This document shows positions 32,994-45,200 of a stretch of DNA of 64,000 nucleotides, piece by piece; the stretch's first letter is position 1, and the number at the start of each line of letters is the position of its first letter. The notes beneath the pieces were generated by a model. The model ran no database searches. It was given only the letters and a program-made list of their open reading frames with translations, and was not told where the DNA came from. The translations under genes and the position numbers were made by a program. Source of the DNA: Hypoxylon rubiginosum. Its lineage: Eukaryota; Ascomycota; Sordariomycetes; Xylariales; Hypoxylaceae. The DNA lies in NCBI GenBank assembly GCA_902806565.1, contig CADCXA010000008.1, positions 372,001-436,000 of the forward strand, read 5' to 3'.

Positions 32994-35033
32994 TCACGCC
33001 GTAGCAGCAGCAGCCACCGCGTTCCCCGAAGCATGCGGCTCGATCACGCCCGCCATCTCCGGCTCCTGGGCCTCGGCCGCCCGGTTGCCCGCCGTCGCCG
33101 CGGCGCTGTCGCTGTCGCCGTCGCCGGCGTCCGCGACCTCGACCTCGACCTCGACCTCGCCCATGCCGACGATGTCGATCCAGCGCCACGCCTCGACGGC
33201 CCCGCCGTGCTCGCTGCGGTCCAGGATCGCCCTGTCGTCGTGGATCCCGTCGTCCGGGCCCCCGTCTCGGGCCGCCGCCGCTCGCGGGTGCCCCGTAGGA
33301 GCTGCGTTGTCGCCCTCGCCTTCGCCTTCACCACCGTTGTTAGTACCGGCAGCGGCGCCCTCGTCGCCCTCGCCAGCCCTACCGTCACCATCACGAGCGG
33401 TAGGGGTAGCCACCGTCGTAGCAGTCGCAGTCGCAGTCGCAGCCGTCTTACCGTCCACGTCCAGCAGCGCGCCGCCATCGACCAGGTCCCCGGACCACGT
33501 GCGCGCCACCGGCACGCCGTTGCGCCGCAGGACCTCGAGCGCGGCGCGGCGGTTGAGCCGGAGGGCGCGCGCGGGCTCCTCGGAGCCGAACACTCTCCGC
33601 GTCAGCCGCGGGAACAGCACGCCGAAGTCGGACTGCGACAGGTGCGCCGACCGCTCGACGAAGAAGAAGTGCGGCTCCGCCAGCTTCACGCCCGCCGCGT
33701 TGTTGCTGCTGTCGTAGAAGGACGCCGCCTCGACGACGGGCGCCGAGGGCACGGGGGACAGGGCGCGCGCCGTCGCGTGCAGGTGCTCCTTCCAGTTGTA
33801 GAAGTCGGACGACTCGATCGCCAGGAGCGCGTTCCCGCCCGGCGCCGGCGTTGATCCCTGCGACGACGACGTCGTCGACGAGGGGTCCGTAGGAGGGAAA
33901 TCGGCGTAGACGGGGAGGGGCAGGTCGAAGAGGGGCTTCATGTTCCTGGCCAGCAGCGGGAAGCACCACATATCCAGCAGGATGGTCACGTTGCGCGGCG
34001 TGACCTGCCGGCAGATGGACGACTGGCGCGAGGGCGTGTACAGGGGCTCCTCCATAGCCTCGAGCTCGGGGCGGCCCGCGTAGAAGGCGGTCTTGAGGAA
34101 CTGCACGACGGTGGCGGAGCCGAAGCTGTGGCCGGCGAAGATGACGCTTCCCGGCTCGTGGACGTGCAGGCGGCCGACGAAGGGCGCGAGGGACGGCGTG
34201 GACCGGTTCAGGTTGTTTAGTAGCGGTAAGCCCTTATCGATGGCGAGCACGGCCTCGTAGGTCAGCCCCATCTCCCACAGCCGGATCTTCAGCTGGTCGG
34301 TGCGGAGGGCGTGCACCTCGTCGGTGGGGTCGTGCGGGATGCGCTGGTAGGGGACGGCGCGGCGGGTGCTGCGCGTGAAGTAGCGGTCCTGCTGCGAGGG
34401 GATCCGGATGAAGGTGGCCACGGCGCTGCCGTCGCGGTGCTCCGGGCAGATGACGACGACGCCGTGCGACGCCAGCGAGCCGACGATCTGCGAGTAGGCG
34501 TTCCGGCTGCCGCCGAGGCCGTGGGAGAAGATGGCGGTGGGCCACCGCCCGTTCGGCGTGTTGGGCTCGAGGACCGGCGCGTTCTTGACGACGGGTATCG
34601 ATGTGTAGTGTAGATGTCTCGGGAGAAAGCTGTGTGCGGGTAATCACGTTAGCTACCACGTCCTCCGCGCTGAAGCTATTCGCAATCATCGGGGGCAAGG
34701 CACTTACGAAATGGCCTGGGCTAGAAGTTGCCCGAACCCTAGGAACTGGATGTAAGCGGACAGGTGCTCGCGCTGCGGCGCCGGCAGCCAGGTTATGCGC
34801 TTCCCCTCGGCGTCCGGATGCGCTGGGTAGAATATTCGGAACTGGACCGTCTCTATGTCGGCCGCATTGGCTGGTGCCGGGGACGGGGATTCGAGGTCGG
34901 AGACTGGGATCTCGACGTCGACAGTGCCGACTTTATAGGGACCGGTGAACTCCTGAAAGCCAGGTATGGGGTTTAGCCGCGACAGGAGCGAGCTCCATTT
35001 GTCGCCGCCCGGAACGTCTGCGGGCTGTGCCAT
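32994..35033 (-). CDS. platelet-activating-factor acetylhydrolase-like alpha/beta hydrolase (653 aa)
   Basis: Exons 34708..35033 and 32994..34629, with a 78-nt GTAAGT-CAG intron. The first exon ends in the middle of a serine codon and the join reads QAIS-FLPRHL. The family is PAF-AH (plasma/intracellular isoform II type), which hydrolyses short or oxidised sn-2 acyl chains of phospholipids. Oxyanion motif SHGLGG, nucleophile S277 in GHSFG, acid D328 (LLDMWCFP) and H438 (SAHLSQSD) are all present, so the triad is complete. No signal peptide is seen. The last ~170 residues (from about 480) are an alanine/threonine/glycine/glutamate-rich tail with GEGEGEG and EVEVEVEV runs that the core family lacks. 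The C-terminal DNA is very GC-rich, so a missed intron or frame error in the tail cannot be excluded. Confidence 0.92.
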
Positions 35034-36326
35034 TTCTAGTCGTCGACGGCGGCTTTGATGTTCTCGTTTGCGGAGTTCAATGTCAGGGTGTAAGTTGATT
35101 CGGAATCGTGGGATTCTACAGCGTTGGGGTGGTAAGTGTCACCAATGTCATGGATAAGAACACCTCCTAGCCCGTAATTTAAAAGTCTGGATGATAAATT
35201 ATTTCTTCCCCTGAATGATATGAATATCTAATCACAAAGGTTGCTTAAGAGAAGAGACGAAAAAAGGTTCGCTGGCGCTAGGAAGAAAAATATTAGTTGG
35301 CCGAACACAGCCTCGTCAGTTCTAGCCCCGAGGAATATACGTCTGCAGTTGCACGGATACGGAAAGGAATTAATTAGGGACGATGGTTTCACGAAGCAGG
35401 CTGCTGTTCTACGTATGATGATTCGCCTTGGGTATTGAGAATTTCGGAGAGAACGAAAATGTACCTCGGGAAGTTGTCACGATACAAGATGCCTAGGTTA
35501 TGTAGATAAGTGACTAGCAGATAGAGATGTCAAACTTGAAAGAACCCCCTTTCAAGCAAGAATAGAAATGCATAACAACGAGCCAATGACAGCTCACAAT
35601 TCCATGGCTTGGTTCAATTGCTTCAGCTAGGGTACCACGTCATCACTTTTTCAGCGCTGCCAATCCCTAATCCCGCCTTTGGACCCCTATATCTAACAAC
35701 CGGGCTACCTGGGAGCATAATTGACCTGTAAGAAATGCGCATTTAACTGTTTAATTCGTGAAAAAACATTGATCACACGACTGTCGCGTGCCCTCATTTG
35801 AAACTATTTCCTAATACTGAATCGTAAAGCCAGCTAAGCAGCGAAGTACCCAGGTAATATGTAGTGCACCATCAGGATTTTCCTGATTCCCCCCAGAAGC
35901 GGAACCTTGATTGCATCATTCTGCATTTGCATTTGCATGTGAGAGAACCCGACCCAACGGCTTCATGTTCCTGCAGGTGGCGAATCAAAGAGCCAATTTT
36001 CTCCAACTGCCAAACTGCTTACACATCACACATCAGTATACAATCAGTATACAATCAGTATACACTACTGCACTACTGATAGACTACTAACATTTTAGTG
36101 CATGTATCCATTCATTTTCAAGATAGCTGGATAGATGCTGTAGATATATCCTCGGGTATTGTTACTTTAGATTGAAAAGAATTGCCTAGCTCTAAATTGT
36201 CCTGGTTCCAGATCGTTCGGATGCCCCTATCGGATGCCCCTACTAACGTGTTCGCCAGGGGTCAACCGAGGTATGTACAGTATTTGATGATACATTTTAC
36301 CGTAGTCACTTGCGACTCTGCGTCCC
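35034..36326. other. intergenic
   Basis: Promoter of the PAF-acetylhydrolase-like gene on the left, then AT-rich spacer, then the 3' flank of the aminopeptidase gene. It contains three copies of an 11-bp unit (CAGTATACAAT) near 36032-36064. No gene is supported. Confidence 0.6.
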
Positions 36327-38145
36327 TCATTGCCATTCGGCATCAACCTTCTCCCACGTGTCAAGGAATCCCTTGAAGAACTTAGCACCCAATCCAGGGT
36401 CTAGAGATCCACACGTAGCACGGATAGAATGCATGCTAAGTTGAGCCATCCCTGCATCGGCGGCTTTGACACCCATCACACTACTCAGCATAGGTCCGAC
36501 CGTACCTCCGCTTCGAGAGTCGTTCCGGATCTGGAAGACCTGTAGAGTGCAGTCACTTAACTCGCACACTCTGCTAAGAACGGCAGTAGATACTGAATCC
36601 GTCGTCATGTGTCCGTTGCTGTCTGCGGCAAGACAGATGCCCACGTTGAGACGAGGGGCATGATTGTCTAGGTAGCGGGAGAGGAAGTTGGGGTTCGCGG
36701 CATGCGTCACGTCGGCCGACACGAGGAAAGATCGTGCATAAGTCTGGCCAACAAGGCCGGGACCAAACGTCTTGTCCTCTCCGCACAGCGCCTCAACGGT
36801 CCTCTCGATGGTAGACGGTAGAAAGTTTCCCTTTGCGCCCTGGCGCAATAGAGAGCCAATCTCTTCATCATCAAAAAGCGCAACTAGCTTTATGACGCCG
36901 TCGTCCTCGTTCGCTTCTGAATTGAGGAGACCTTGGAACGCAGCCCAGCTACATAGCTTATCATCAATCCGGCCCGCAAATATGAACTCCTTGTCCATTC
37001 CTCCTACCGTTGCAGGTTGGAGATCGAAGAGCTCTAGTTCCCAATTAACGATTTGCGAATGGTCCTTGATGCCTAACTCTTTCGAAATCAACTGGACGAG
37101 TCTTGGTGGCTGAGTGGCGGCGAACGATCCGGCTGGGCCAAGGGGCTCTAACGGCTTAGCATTCGAGGAAGAGATATCGGAATTATCGAGTCCAATAATG
37201 GGCACCGTCTCGGTTTCTTTGTTTTGCGACCCCAACATGCCAACGCCAAAATGCGGTGCGAGTGTCGGTATACGGGCAACTATATCCCATTAGTATCAGG
37301 TGACCCGATTCCTGTGAACAACTTGCTTACTAGGCCAGTCAAGTTGAACGAGTTTGCTTGAAGTCTTGCCAGACTCGTCCCGTACGATCACCCTACCACC
37401 AATGCTAAGGTCTCGATCCCACCAAGTCTCGTTTAGTGCACCAGCGTAAGGGGCGACACCAAGTTGGAGGTATCCGGCCTTGGTTGGTTTGTTGCTAACA
37501 GGCTTCAGTCTCGCTGTCAATGCGTCGATATGGCCTGCGATCATAGCCACACCATTTCCAGGCTTGTAGGCTTTTCCGACCGTAAAGGCGATGACGGAGG
37601 TTCCGTTTCGAGTCACGAAATATTTGCCGCCAGCTTCGAGCTTGCCAGACCAGTCATCTCGCGCAGGGAGCTTGGTCGATTGATTAGCTCATAACCCTTC
37701 TAGGAGAGTAACCGCATAGAAAACCAACCTCCTTATAGCCAAGGGCTATCATCTTGTCCTTGAAATAGCCGACTGCATGGAATACAGTAGGATTCTCCTG
37801 CAAGAACTTGCAGAAGGGCTCGGTAAAAGCCTCAGGCTTCGAAGACATGACGTTGCAAGAGGAACACGAGCTTCGGTCGTCCGTGAGACGCAAGACAAAC
37901 GAATTGGTCAGGTGTTCCGGTATATCTCGGTAGCAAGAGTCGCAAAGAGTCAACAATGCATGACGCTTTAAGTCGCCGACAATAAATGCCTTTTCAGCAT
38001 CGGACATGGTGGGCTTCTTTTCGAACTCGGAAGGGTTGACGAAGCTCGACAATCGAGAGGGGCTTGAAGCGTTCGTTGTGGTCAAACCTCGGAGGGACAA
38101 GTTGGAGCTACGCTGGCGTAAGAAATCGGAAGTATGCCGCGTCAT
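36327..38145 (-). CDS. M18 aminopeptidase, vacuolar aminopeptidase I (Ape1)-like (569 aa)
   Basis: Exons 37729..38145, 37331..37670, 36327..37279, with introns of 58 and 51 nt, both GT-AG and in frame (YKE-LPARDDW; DWP-IARIPTLAPHFG). M18 zinc aminopeptidases remove N-terminal residues and form dodecamers. The yeast vacuolar member is delivered by the Cvt/autophagy route. Metal and catalytic motifs are present: GHIDAL (H186), GRIDDKL, DDEEIGS, SADVTHA and the late SMHSIRATCG. The GGRVIVRD and RIPTLAPHFG segments match the vacuolar Ape1 branch rather than the cytosolic aspartyl branch. The N-terminal ~100 residues contain C68-x2-C71-x22-C94-x2-C97, a zinc-knuckle-like pattern that I do not know from the family. 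It could be a real insertion or a frame-preserving retained intron, although I find no fitting GT-AG pair. Confidence 0.94.
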
Positions 38146-39850
38146 GTTGCTTGATTGTCGAACTTCGAACTAGGTAGGAGGTAAGCAAGCAATAATAAGG
38201 GAACGCAGATCTTCAGCAGCCGGTGCTATCGTCAAGGCAACAGAACAGAGTGAGACCTCATAGAATTGTGTAAGGGAGAGGTTGGGAATGAGGCTCGGTT
38301 CATTAAAGTCAACAAACCGGCATCGCTGCCGCTAAGCGGTTACGGCCGATAAGACATCTTATCAGCTGCCAATTCCAGCCAGATGATCTGGCGTCATTTG
38401 ACTTAGCCTGGAGCAACCAGTGTTCCAGCTCTTAGCAGGCCGATAGGGCGGTTAACGGTGGGCCTAGGCGGCCCCGTCAGGGGTATCTAACGGTATCTAA
38501 CGACTCCACACAGACCTAAGACACGAATATCTCCCGAAGATCGGTTGCGTTTTCACACACAATACAACACAAAAAGCGAAAAGGGATTCAAATGATACCG
38601 CCCTTGCTTCCGCGCCGCTTCTTGACAGTGGACAGTGGACAGTGGACAGTGGACAGTGGACAGTGGACAGTGGACAGTGGACAGTGGACAGTGGACAGTG
38701 GACAGTGGACAGTGGACAGTGGACAGTGGACAGGTGACCGTACCTATCTGTGCTGCTGGCTTGGCTGCTTGGAAAAGCACTGCACAGAAGGATAGCCCGA
38801 ATACATTGCAAGGCTATTCATAACTTGTCCATCGCATATCCTAAGTATTCCCGGGGGAAGAAGCGAGACATAGGACCACATGATACGCAATATTTCGGTC
38901 GGTACCTAACTTCTAACGAAAGATATACGTTAAAGTGAGAATAGTTGAGTTGCCAATCCGAACTTAACATGCAGTGAGAATGTCCACCTCGTTCAATACA
39001 ATTGAAAGTAGACGAGTCAGCAATTCTAACGGCATTATGTAAGGCATATCGTTTCGGCAGTATCTTAACTACCATTGACGTCGAAATTCCCAAAGCCTCC
39101 GGCAATCTTCAGGTGATATATATTTTCGAATGAAGCTTGCGAAGAAGCTAGATGATATCTAGATGATATCTGTGGCCAATGCTACCATACGAGGCCATAC
39201 GAGACCTTACAAGGCCACAGCATAAGCAGACTCTCCGAATCCTAACGGCAACTTTGCGAATTTCGGCTGACGCCATCATGATTCCATACCACAGACCAAA
39301 GTGAGAGTTCTCATGGTTTAGTAAGGCGACGTGTGACTCTCCTATTTTTATTCAATCACGTACTTAGACTACGAGAGTCTCTTTGATTTGCTCCAAGATA
39401 GAAGGTCTATCAAGGGTGCCAAAATGCCATCATATTCCATAGGGCGAAGGTGCTCCATCCTACCCAGTAATTAGTAAAGCAAGGGCGGGTCAATCATATC
39501 ATTCTATTTCTCGCAACATGAACGACTAGCACGAGAGCAGCTAATCGTACAGGTGGCTGCTTATCAATATCTGATATGGGAAGGTATATACGATCAGTGT
39601 CGTACAGCCAACCTAAAATGAGGTAGTACGCAACCCATTCGAGAAGCGTCGATGCGGTCTAGCCGTTCTCGCAGCCTCTTAAGAACTCCTACCAAGCACG
39701 AACATGTGTGTATTGCTGCAGACTAGCAGTGTCATCATATAAGCCGAAGCACAGCAGACTCTACATAACTCCAGCCTAGCCTTCTTTTCATGGACGACTT
39801 CTCCTGTCATCTTTTCGGTCAAGGGAGATGTACACCTCTAGAACGTCAAT
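38146..39850. other. intergenic, divergent promoters, with minisatellite
   Basis: Shared upstream region of the aminopeptidase (minus) and P450 no. 2 (plus), containing the 7-bp minisatellite described below. Frames through the minisatellite are open only because 7 is not a multiple of 3 and the unit lacks stops. No gene is supported. Confidence 0.65.
38624..38733. repeat. perfect minisatellite, (GACAGTG)15
   Basis: Fifteen perfect tandem copies of the 7-mer GACAGTG (38624..38728), followed by a partial unit GACAG. No sequence divergence is visible between units, which implies recent expansion or ongoing slippage/homogenisation. It lies about 0.5 kb upstream of the aminopeptidase start codon. 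Confidence 0.98.
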
Positions 39851-42040
39851 ATGGACCTCCTTGCCTGTGGCGGGCTCGCAGCCTTAGAGTTGCTCATTTC
39901 TCAACCTTCGGGACCACTTGATAGCTGGTCGGTTGCCAAAAGATTCCTTGCATTATTTCTAGTACAATATACTATTACCAAGGTCTATCGCATCATATTA
40001 TACCCAAACTTCCTCTCGCCACTAAGACATCTACCGGGGCCCAAAGTATGATAGCCTACCACGGAAAATTAAAATGATATCGTTCTGACCTTGCGATTCA
40101 GGATCATAATCTTGTTCTCGGCCAAGAAGTCAAGAAATTCAAAGCCGATGGCCCTGCCAGCCTCCAGCTGCAATGGTCTCGCAACTGGCCAGAAGCGCCA
40201 TTCATCAGATACATCTCGTTCTTCGGGACAGAGGTCCTTCTGGTGAACAGCTTGGCTGCCCATAAGGCCGTCCTTCAAACACATGTCTACGACTTCGTCA
40301 AGCCGCCCTTCTTCGCGAGTCTAGTCGGCGAGATCGTGGGTACGGGTCTCTTATTCGCAGAAGGAGAAGCACACAAGCATGAGCGGAGACTGTTGGCCGG
40401 CCCGTTCTCCGTTCCTAGCATGAGAAAGCTTATACCCGTCTTTCGAAAACAGGCGAGGGCTCTTTCAGGGGCATTCGGGCAGGTCCTCAGAGATAAACCT
40501 CACGCTGCCTTGGAAAGTAAGTTATTCAGGGCATGAATCTGTCGTGGTCTCATATTTACTAAGACTGTTCTCAAGCTATGGAGACTTTTTCCAAGTCGAC
40601 TATGGACACTATAGGCTTGACGGTGCTTGGAATCGAATTGGACACTTTATCATCGACGCACCCGCTCGGTTTCCAGGAGCTCTACAGTCGGTTGATTCAT
40701 CAAGGGACCCTAGGCTACTTGGTAGCCCTCGTCAACGCTCTCATACCAATCCGAAAGATCGCTCCCCTAAAGGCGAACTACAGATTCGTACAGGCGAATG
40801 CCGACATCAGAAGAATGCTGCGAGGTATTGTCCAAAAGCGTGCGGCAGACTTGGCGGATGGGACCTTCAAGAAGGAAGTGGGAGAGTCCAGAGACATCCT
40901 AACGTACATGCTGGAAGAAGCGGAAGTGCGCCGAAAGGAGACGGGAAGAGAAGACTGGTCGGTGGACGACGTCATTGGCCATGTAAGCATGCCATACCAA
41001 CCATAACCTCCTAGAGGGAAATAATATTGACGAGATCGCATCTTCTCAGCTTCTCAACTTCACATCTGCAGGTAAGGACACACTACCTACAGGTTATCCT
41101 CTTGATGAGCCTGGACCTGGAACTAATCAGTAATTACCCCCTGTAGGTCACGAAAGCGCAGCAACCATCCTGACATGGTCGCTTTACGTCCTCGCCACAC
41201 ACCATCACATACAGGACCGGCTACGGTCCGAGGTCAACTCACTGCTAGAAACGAGCACGGAGCCAGATTATGACTCGATATTCGGGCTGCCGTATCTGCA
41301 CAACTTCGTGCGCGAGGTCCTTCGCGTCTATCCTTCCTGTAAGCCTTTGCCCGCTTTGCCCCCTTTCCTCACCTCCACCCACGTCAGCTAAAACTCAAAA
41401 CACAAAAAGCCTACATGTCTCAACGCGAAGCTATCTGCGACCTAGTCATCGAAGGCGTCGCGATCCCCAAGGGCGCGCAGATCGACATCAACATGCCGTT
41501 GATGCATCAACACCCCCTGGTCTGGGGCCCCGACGCCGCCGTCTTCGACCCGGACCGCTGGGACCGTCGGCAGAAGGACACAGCCGCAGCCTCGCCCTTC
41601 GCTTTCGAGGCCTTCCTGCAAGGGCCGCGCATCTGTCCGGGACGGAATTTCGCGGTATGTACTAAGAAAACATGTTGTGTTTCCATTTCTTAACCCTAGG
41701 TTCCCAAACCTCCTTTCCATGTCTGTTTTCCAGCGAGAAAGAAAACACGTCAAGAAGCGCTCGGGAAATGATTTCAACCTCGGGAATACTCGAGGATTCC
41801 TCAAGTACTAAAGGAAAAAAAATTGCTAACGCGAACATGTTTCTATACACGCAGCTCGCCGAGATCAAGACCGTGCTCGTGGAACTGCTGAGCCGGTGGC
41901 GGTTCCTCGGCATCGAGCGCGAGGATGGGGAGTTGCTGGTTGGTGGCGAGGAGTGCATCGGGAGGGGTGTCAGGTTTGCGAATCCGAGTTTGACGCAGAG
42001 GCCGGCGGGTGGGTTGCGTGTGAGGTTCGAGAGGTTATGA
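39851..42040 (+). CDS. cytochrome P450 no. 2 (553 aa)
   Basis: Seven exons: 39851..40045, 40102..40516, 40576..40982, 41050..41071, 41147..41338, 41410..41654, 41855..42040. All introns are GT-AG and phases add up. Exon 4 is a 22-nt microexon (LLNFTSAG start of the I helix), supported because it restores DVIGH-LLNFTSAGHESAATIL. The I helix carries AGHES, and the K helix carries EVLR. The heme loop is FLQGPRICPG with ligand C486. The N-terminus has a hydrophobic anchor (about 30-50) and a LPGPK proline hinge. Intron 6 (200 nt) is long for this window. This is a fungal class II ER P450; the TSAGHE and DTLSSTHPLGF features resemble fatty-acid-type or secondary-metabolism families, substrate unknown. 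It converges with the SPX-EXS gene, 203 bp between stops. Confidence 0.95.
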
Positions 42041-42243
42041 TGCGGTGTATTCTTAACTACCTAGTTCCGTTTTCTCTTTTCTCTCTTTATGATGACACGA
42101 GAGGTTTAAGACCCGGTTGCTCGCCGAATTCTCACTAAAAGAACCGATTACGTAGATGAGAGCAACACTATTACGATTACTATTAAACACCGCTCAGCTA
42201 AGTACTAAGCGCATTCATTATCCATTAGGTTGGCACGTGAGCG

Positions 42244-45200
42244 TCAAACGCTCTCGCTGCTCCCCTCCGGCCTCACCAGCCCCTGCACCCTCTGCACCTC
42301 CATCCGCTCGTCCATCATGCTCCCCGTATCACCATCATCATCCTCCTCTTCATCGTCGTCTTCTTCCTCGCTAGGCACCTCCTCATCCTCTGCTATATCC
42401 CCGCCCCCGGCCTCCTCGGACGCCGGCTCCGGCGGCCGCCGCCGCTTCTCGAAGTCCTGCTTGTGCGCGTCGGCCATGATGCCGCGGATCGAGCGCGCGC
42501 GGGGCAGCGCCTCGGGACGCCGGCGCCATCGCACCCCGCCGGCGCCGCTTCCTCCGGCCTCGGCTTGCTCCTGCGACTGCGCTTGGACGCGCGCTTGCGT
42601 CTGGGAGCCGGCACGCTCGCGGCCGAGTGCGGACGCGCCTGCGGTGCTGATGTCGACGGCGCTCGTGGTGGCGCTTTCGGTGGGTAATATAGGCTGCAGC
42701 TGGGCGGGAGCCGAAGCCGCCGGCGCCGCAGTCGCCGCAGCACGACGGTGTTCCTGTTCCTCTCCCTCCTCCTCCTCGGCGCTAACCCGCTCGACGAGGG
42801 GCTCGTGGGCGGAATGCAAGAGGTAAGGGAGGGGCACGTCGCGGCTGGCCTTGTACTGTGCGACGTTGGCGCAGTGCTCGTTCTCGACGCGGAAGAGGGC
42901 CCAGGCGCCGCGGCGGACGACCTCGGCGAGGGCGACGAGGAAGGAGACGAGCGTGCTGTGCTGCGCGTCGTGCGCGAAGATGGCGTAGAAGATCCAGCCG
43001 AACCGCAGGACCGGGTCCAGCACCATGACCCCGTAGTACAGCCACCGCTTCTTGAGCCCCAGGATGTCCCGTAGGAACCGGTGCCGCGTGTCGGGCTGGA
43101 AGAAGGAGAAGTCCATGAACAGGTCCCATATCGCTAAAGTCTCTTTGTTAGGCTAGGCCGTTGCTTTTGGATTGGGGGGGGGGGGGGGGGGGGGTGGGAA
43201 CTTACAGGTATAGATACTGTTGAGGATGGAGAAGGTGATGAAGAGGCCGAGGTTGGTGTGCGACGCACTTATGCGGTACAGCGACAGCATTACAGCTGCT
43301 AGAATCGTCATGCCATACTTGCCGCCGTTGACTAGGTGTGGGAAGATGTTCTTGGTGTCACGGTATCGACGGATGCACTGCAACGCACGCCAGACCGGCG
43401 GGAGGGCAGAGAAGAAACCCAGCAGGCGGGAATTGTTCGAATTGCACTGAACGGGGTTGTTCCAGTGGTGCGCGTAGAGACAGAAGAAGAGTTCGATATT
43501 CTTACTCTACAGTTAGCTAAATAGAAATAATTTGTCATTTGGTGTTTTGTTTCACTTACCGAGGTAGCATAGGTCAGAGAACAATACATGTCGCCGAGAA
43601 AGAAATCGCGGAACTCAACGGGATATAGTCCTGCGAAGAACAACCGATACTAATAATAGTCAGATAAGGGTTTTGGCATACTGGTCGATTTACTCACATG
43701 GGAATACATGAGCCATTGACGACTCCGATACCATAAGACCGGCGCTGGCAGTAAGAGGATGAATAACGTGACGCCTATCAGTATGACTGGATAGTACAGA
43801 TACATCTCCTCTGTCCCATATCTGGTGAAGTTGATCCAAAAGAAGATCCCAAAGAGCATCAGGAAGAAACTCGGAAAGGTCGACAGTTGTCTCCAATCCA
43901 AGCTGTTCCGCGTGTCAAACTCGAATATGAACGGATAGTTGATCTTGTTGCCCGTCCACATGTAGCAGTCGATGCAGAACAGGAACATCAGGACCAGCAT
44001 AAAAAAGTAACCACCGTAAATCTGCATGAGATAGCTGGTTCGTTGCTGGATCACCGGATCCGGGTCGAATAAGAGCTGGGCACCGTACACGAGACCTTGG
44101 AGGGTAAATACGGCCCCTGTGCCGATGAAGAGACCGTTTCGAAATGCGTTGGCGGATTCGTCTCCTGGCCGCCGGTTTAGGCGATGGAGCTTCCCCGTGG
44201 CGATCTTACGATTGCCCTTTTCGAAGTATCTCGCATAGAGATCCTCAACAGCGTGAATATACTCCTCTATGGTACTGCTATTAACGAACCATGACTTGTT
44301 GACTTTCTCGTTCATGAACCGGTACGGCGGTCGAGCATGGACAGATTTATCATATTTCTTGTTGAGCTTTCGAAAAGCGGTCCGGTTGAGCTGCGCATAC
44401 GACTGGAGGAGTTCTAGCCCCCTGTAGAACTCTTGCAGCGCCAGCTTTAGTTTCCTCTTCGCTGTTCGATATGGTACGTCATTGCTAGGCGGCTTTCTTA
44501 TGTAGTCTCGCCTCGCATCTCCTCCCATAGCACCAATTACCGGCGTGAAGTGCAGCCTGGAGAAAGCTTTTGAGTTGGCCCCGGGTTTGAATATCCTGGA
44601 CCTGATCGGATCGGCCCAGTTGTGAGATTTGGCACCAGATGATGTTCCTGTGCTATCTTGCTTGCCACCATCTTCGCCCCTCTCTCTACGCTTCCTTAAC
44701 TCGGCTAGTTCTTGGGTACGTCGATTTCGCATTTCGTGCAATTGCTCCCGTAATGCAATAAGACGTTTGCCGGCTTGGTCCTCTTTCTGGCGATAGAAAC
44801 TCTCCACCTTGTCTAGTTCGCTGTCCAGAAAATCGAAAAAGTCCCTTTCACGTTGCCTAACCGTGTCTAGGGTCTGTAATCCATATCCGAACTTGGCGCT
44901 CTCGGTCCTGCTAAGTTGCTGGCTCAGGTGGTGTTGGCCTGCTGAGAACATCCGCCGTATTCTACTCGGCGGCGTGTTCTGTTGGAACATGGGACTCGGC
45001 CGCGGAGGCGTGGCTAGTTGAGGACGACCACCCGAAGTAACCGGGCCGGAAAGGCTGCGCTTCACAGAGTGCCGGCTAAGGGATTCTCGAAGCGTATCCG
45101 CGGCCTTATTCGCAGGCCCGGTGGGCGCCTGGTCGTTGGAGGGCACACGCATTGCAGGAGCCGGTAGCTCAAACAAGTTCCAACTCTCCTCAGCCGGCGG

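Noticed and set aside
33033..33854. Long plus-strand ORFs opposite the PAF-acetylhydrolase-like gene
   Set aside because: They are shadows of the GC-rich coding strand; no domain content.
38497..38823. ORFs across the GACAGTG array on both strands
   Set aside because: They exist only because the 7-bp unit lacks stops in all frames; the translations are repeat artefacts.
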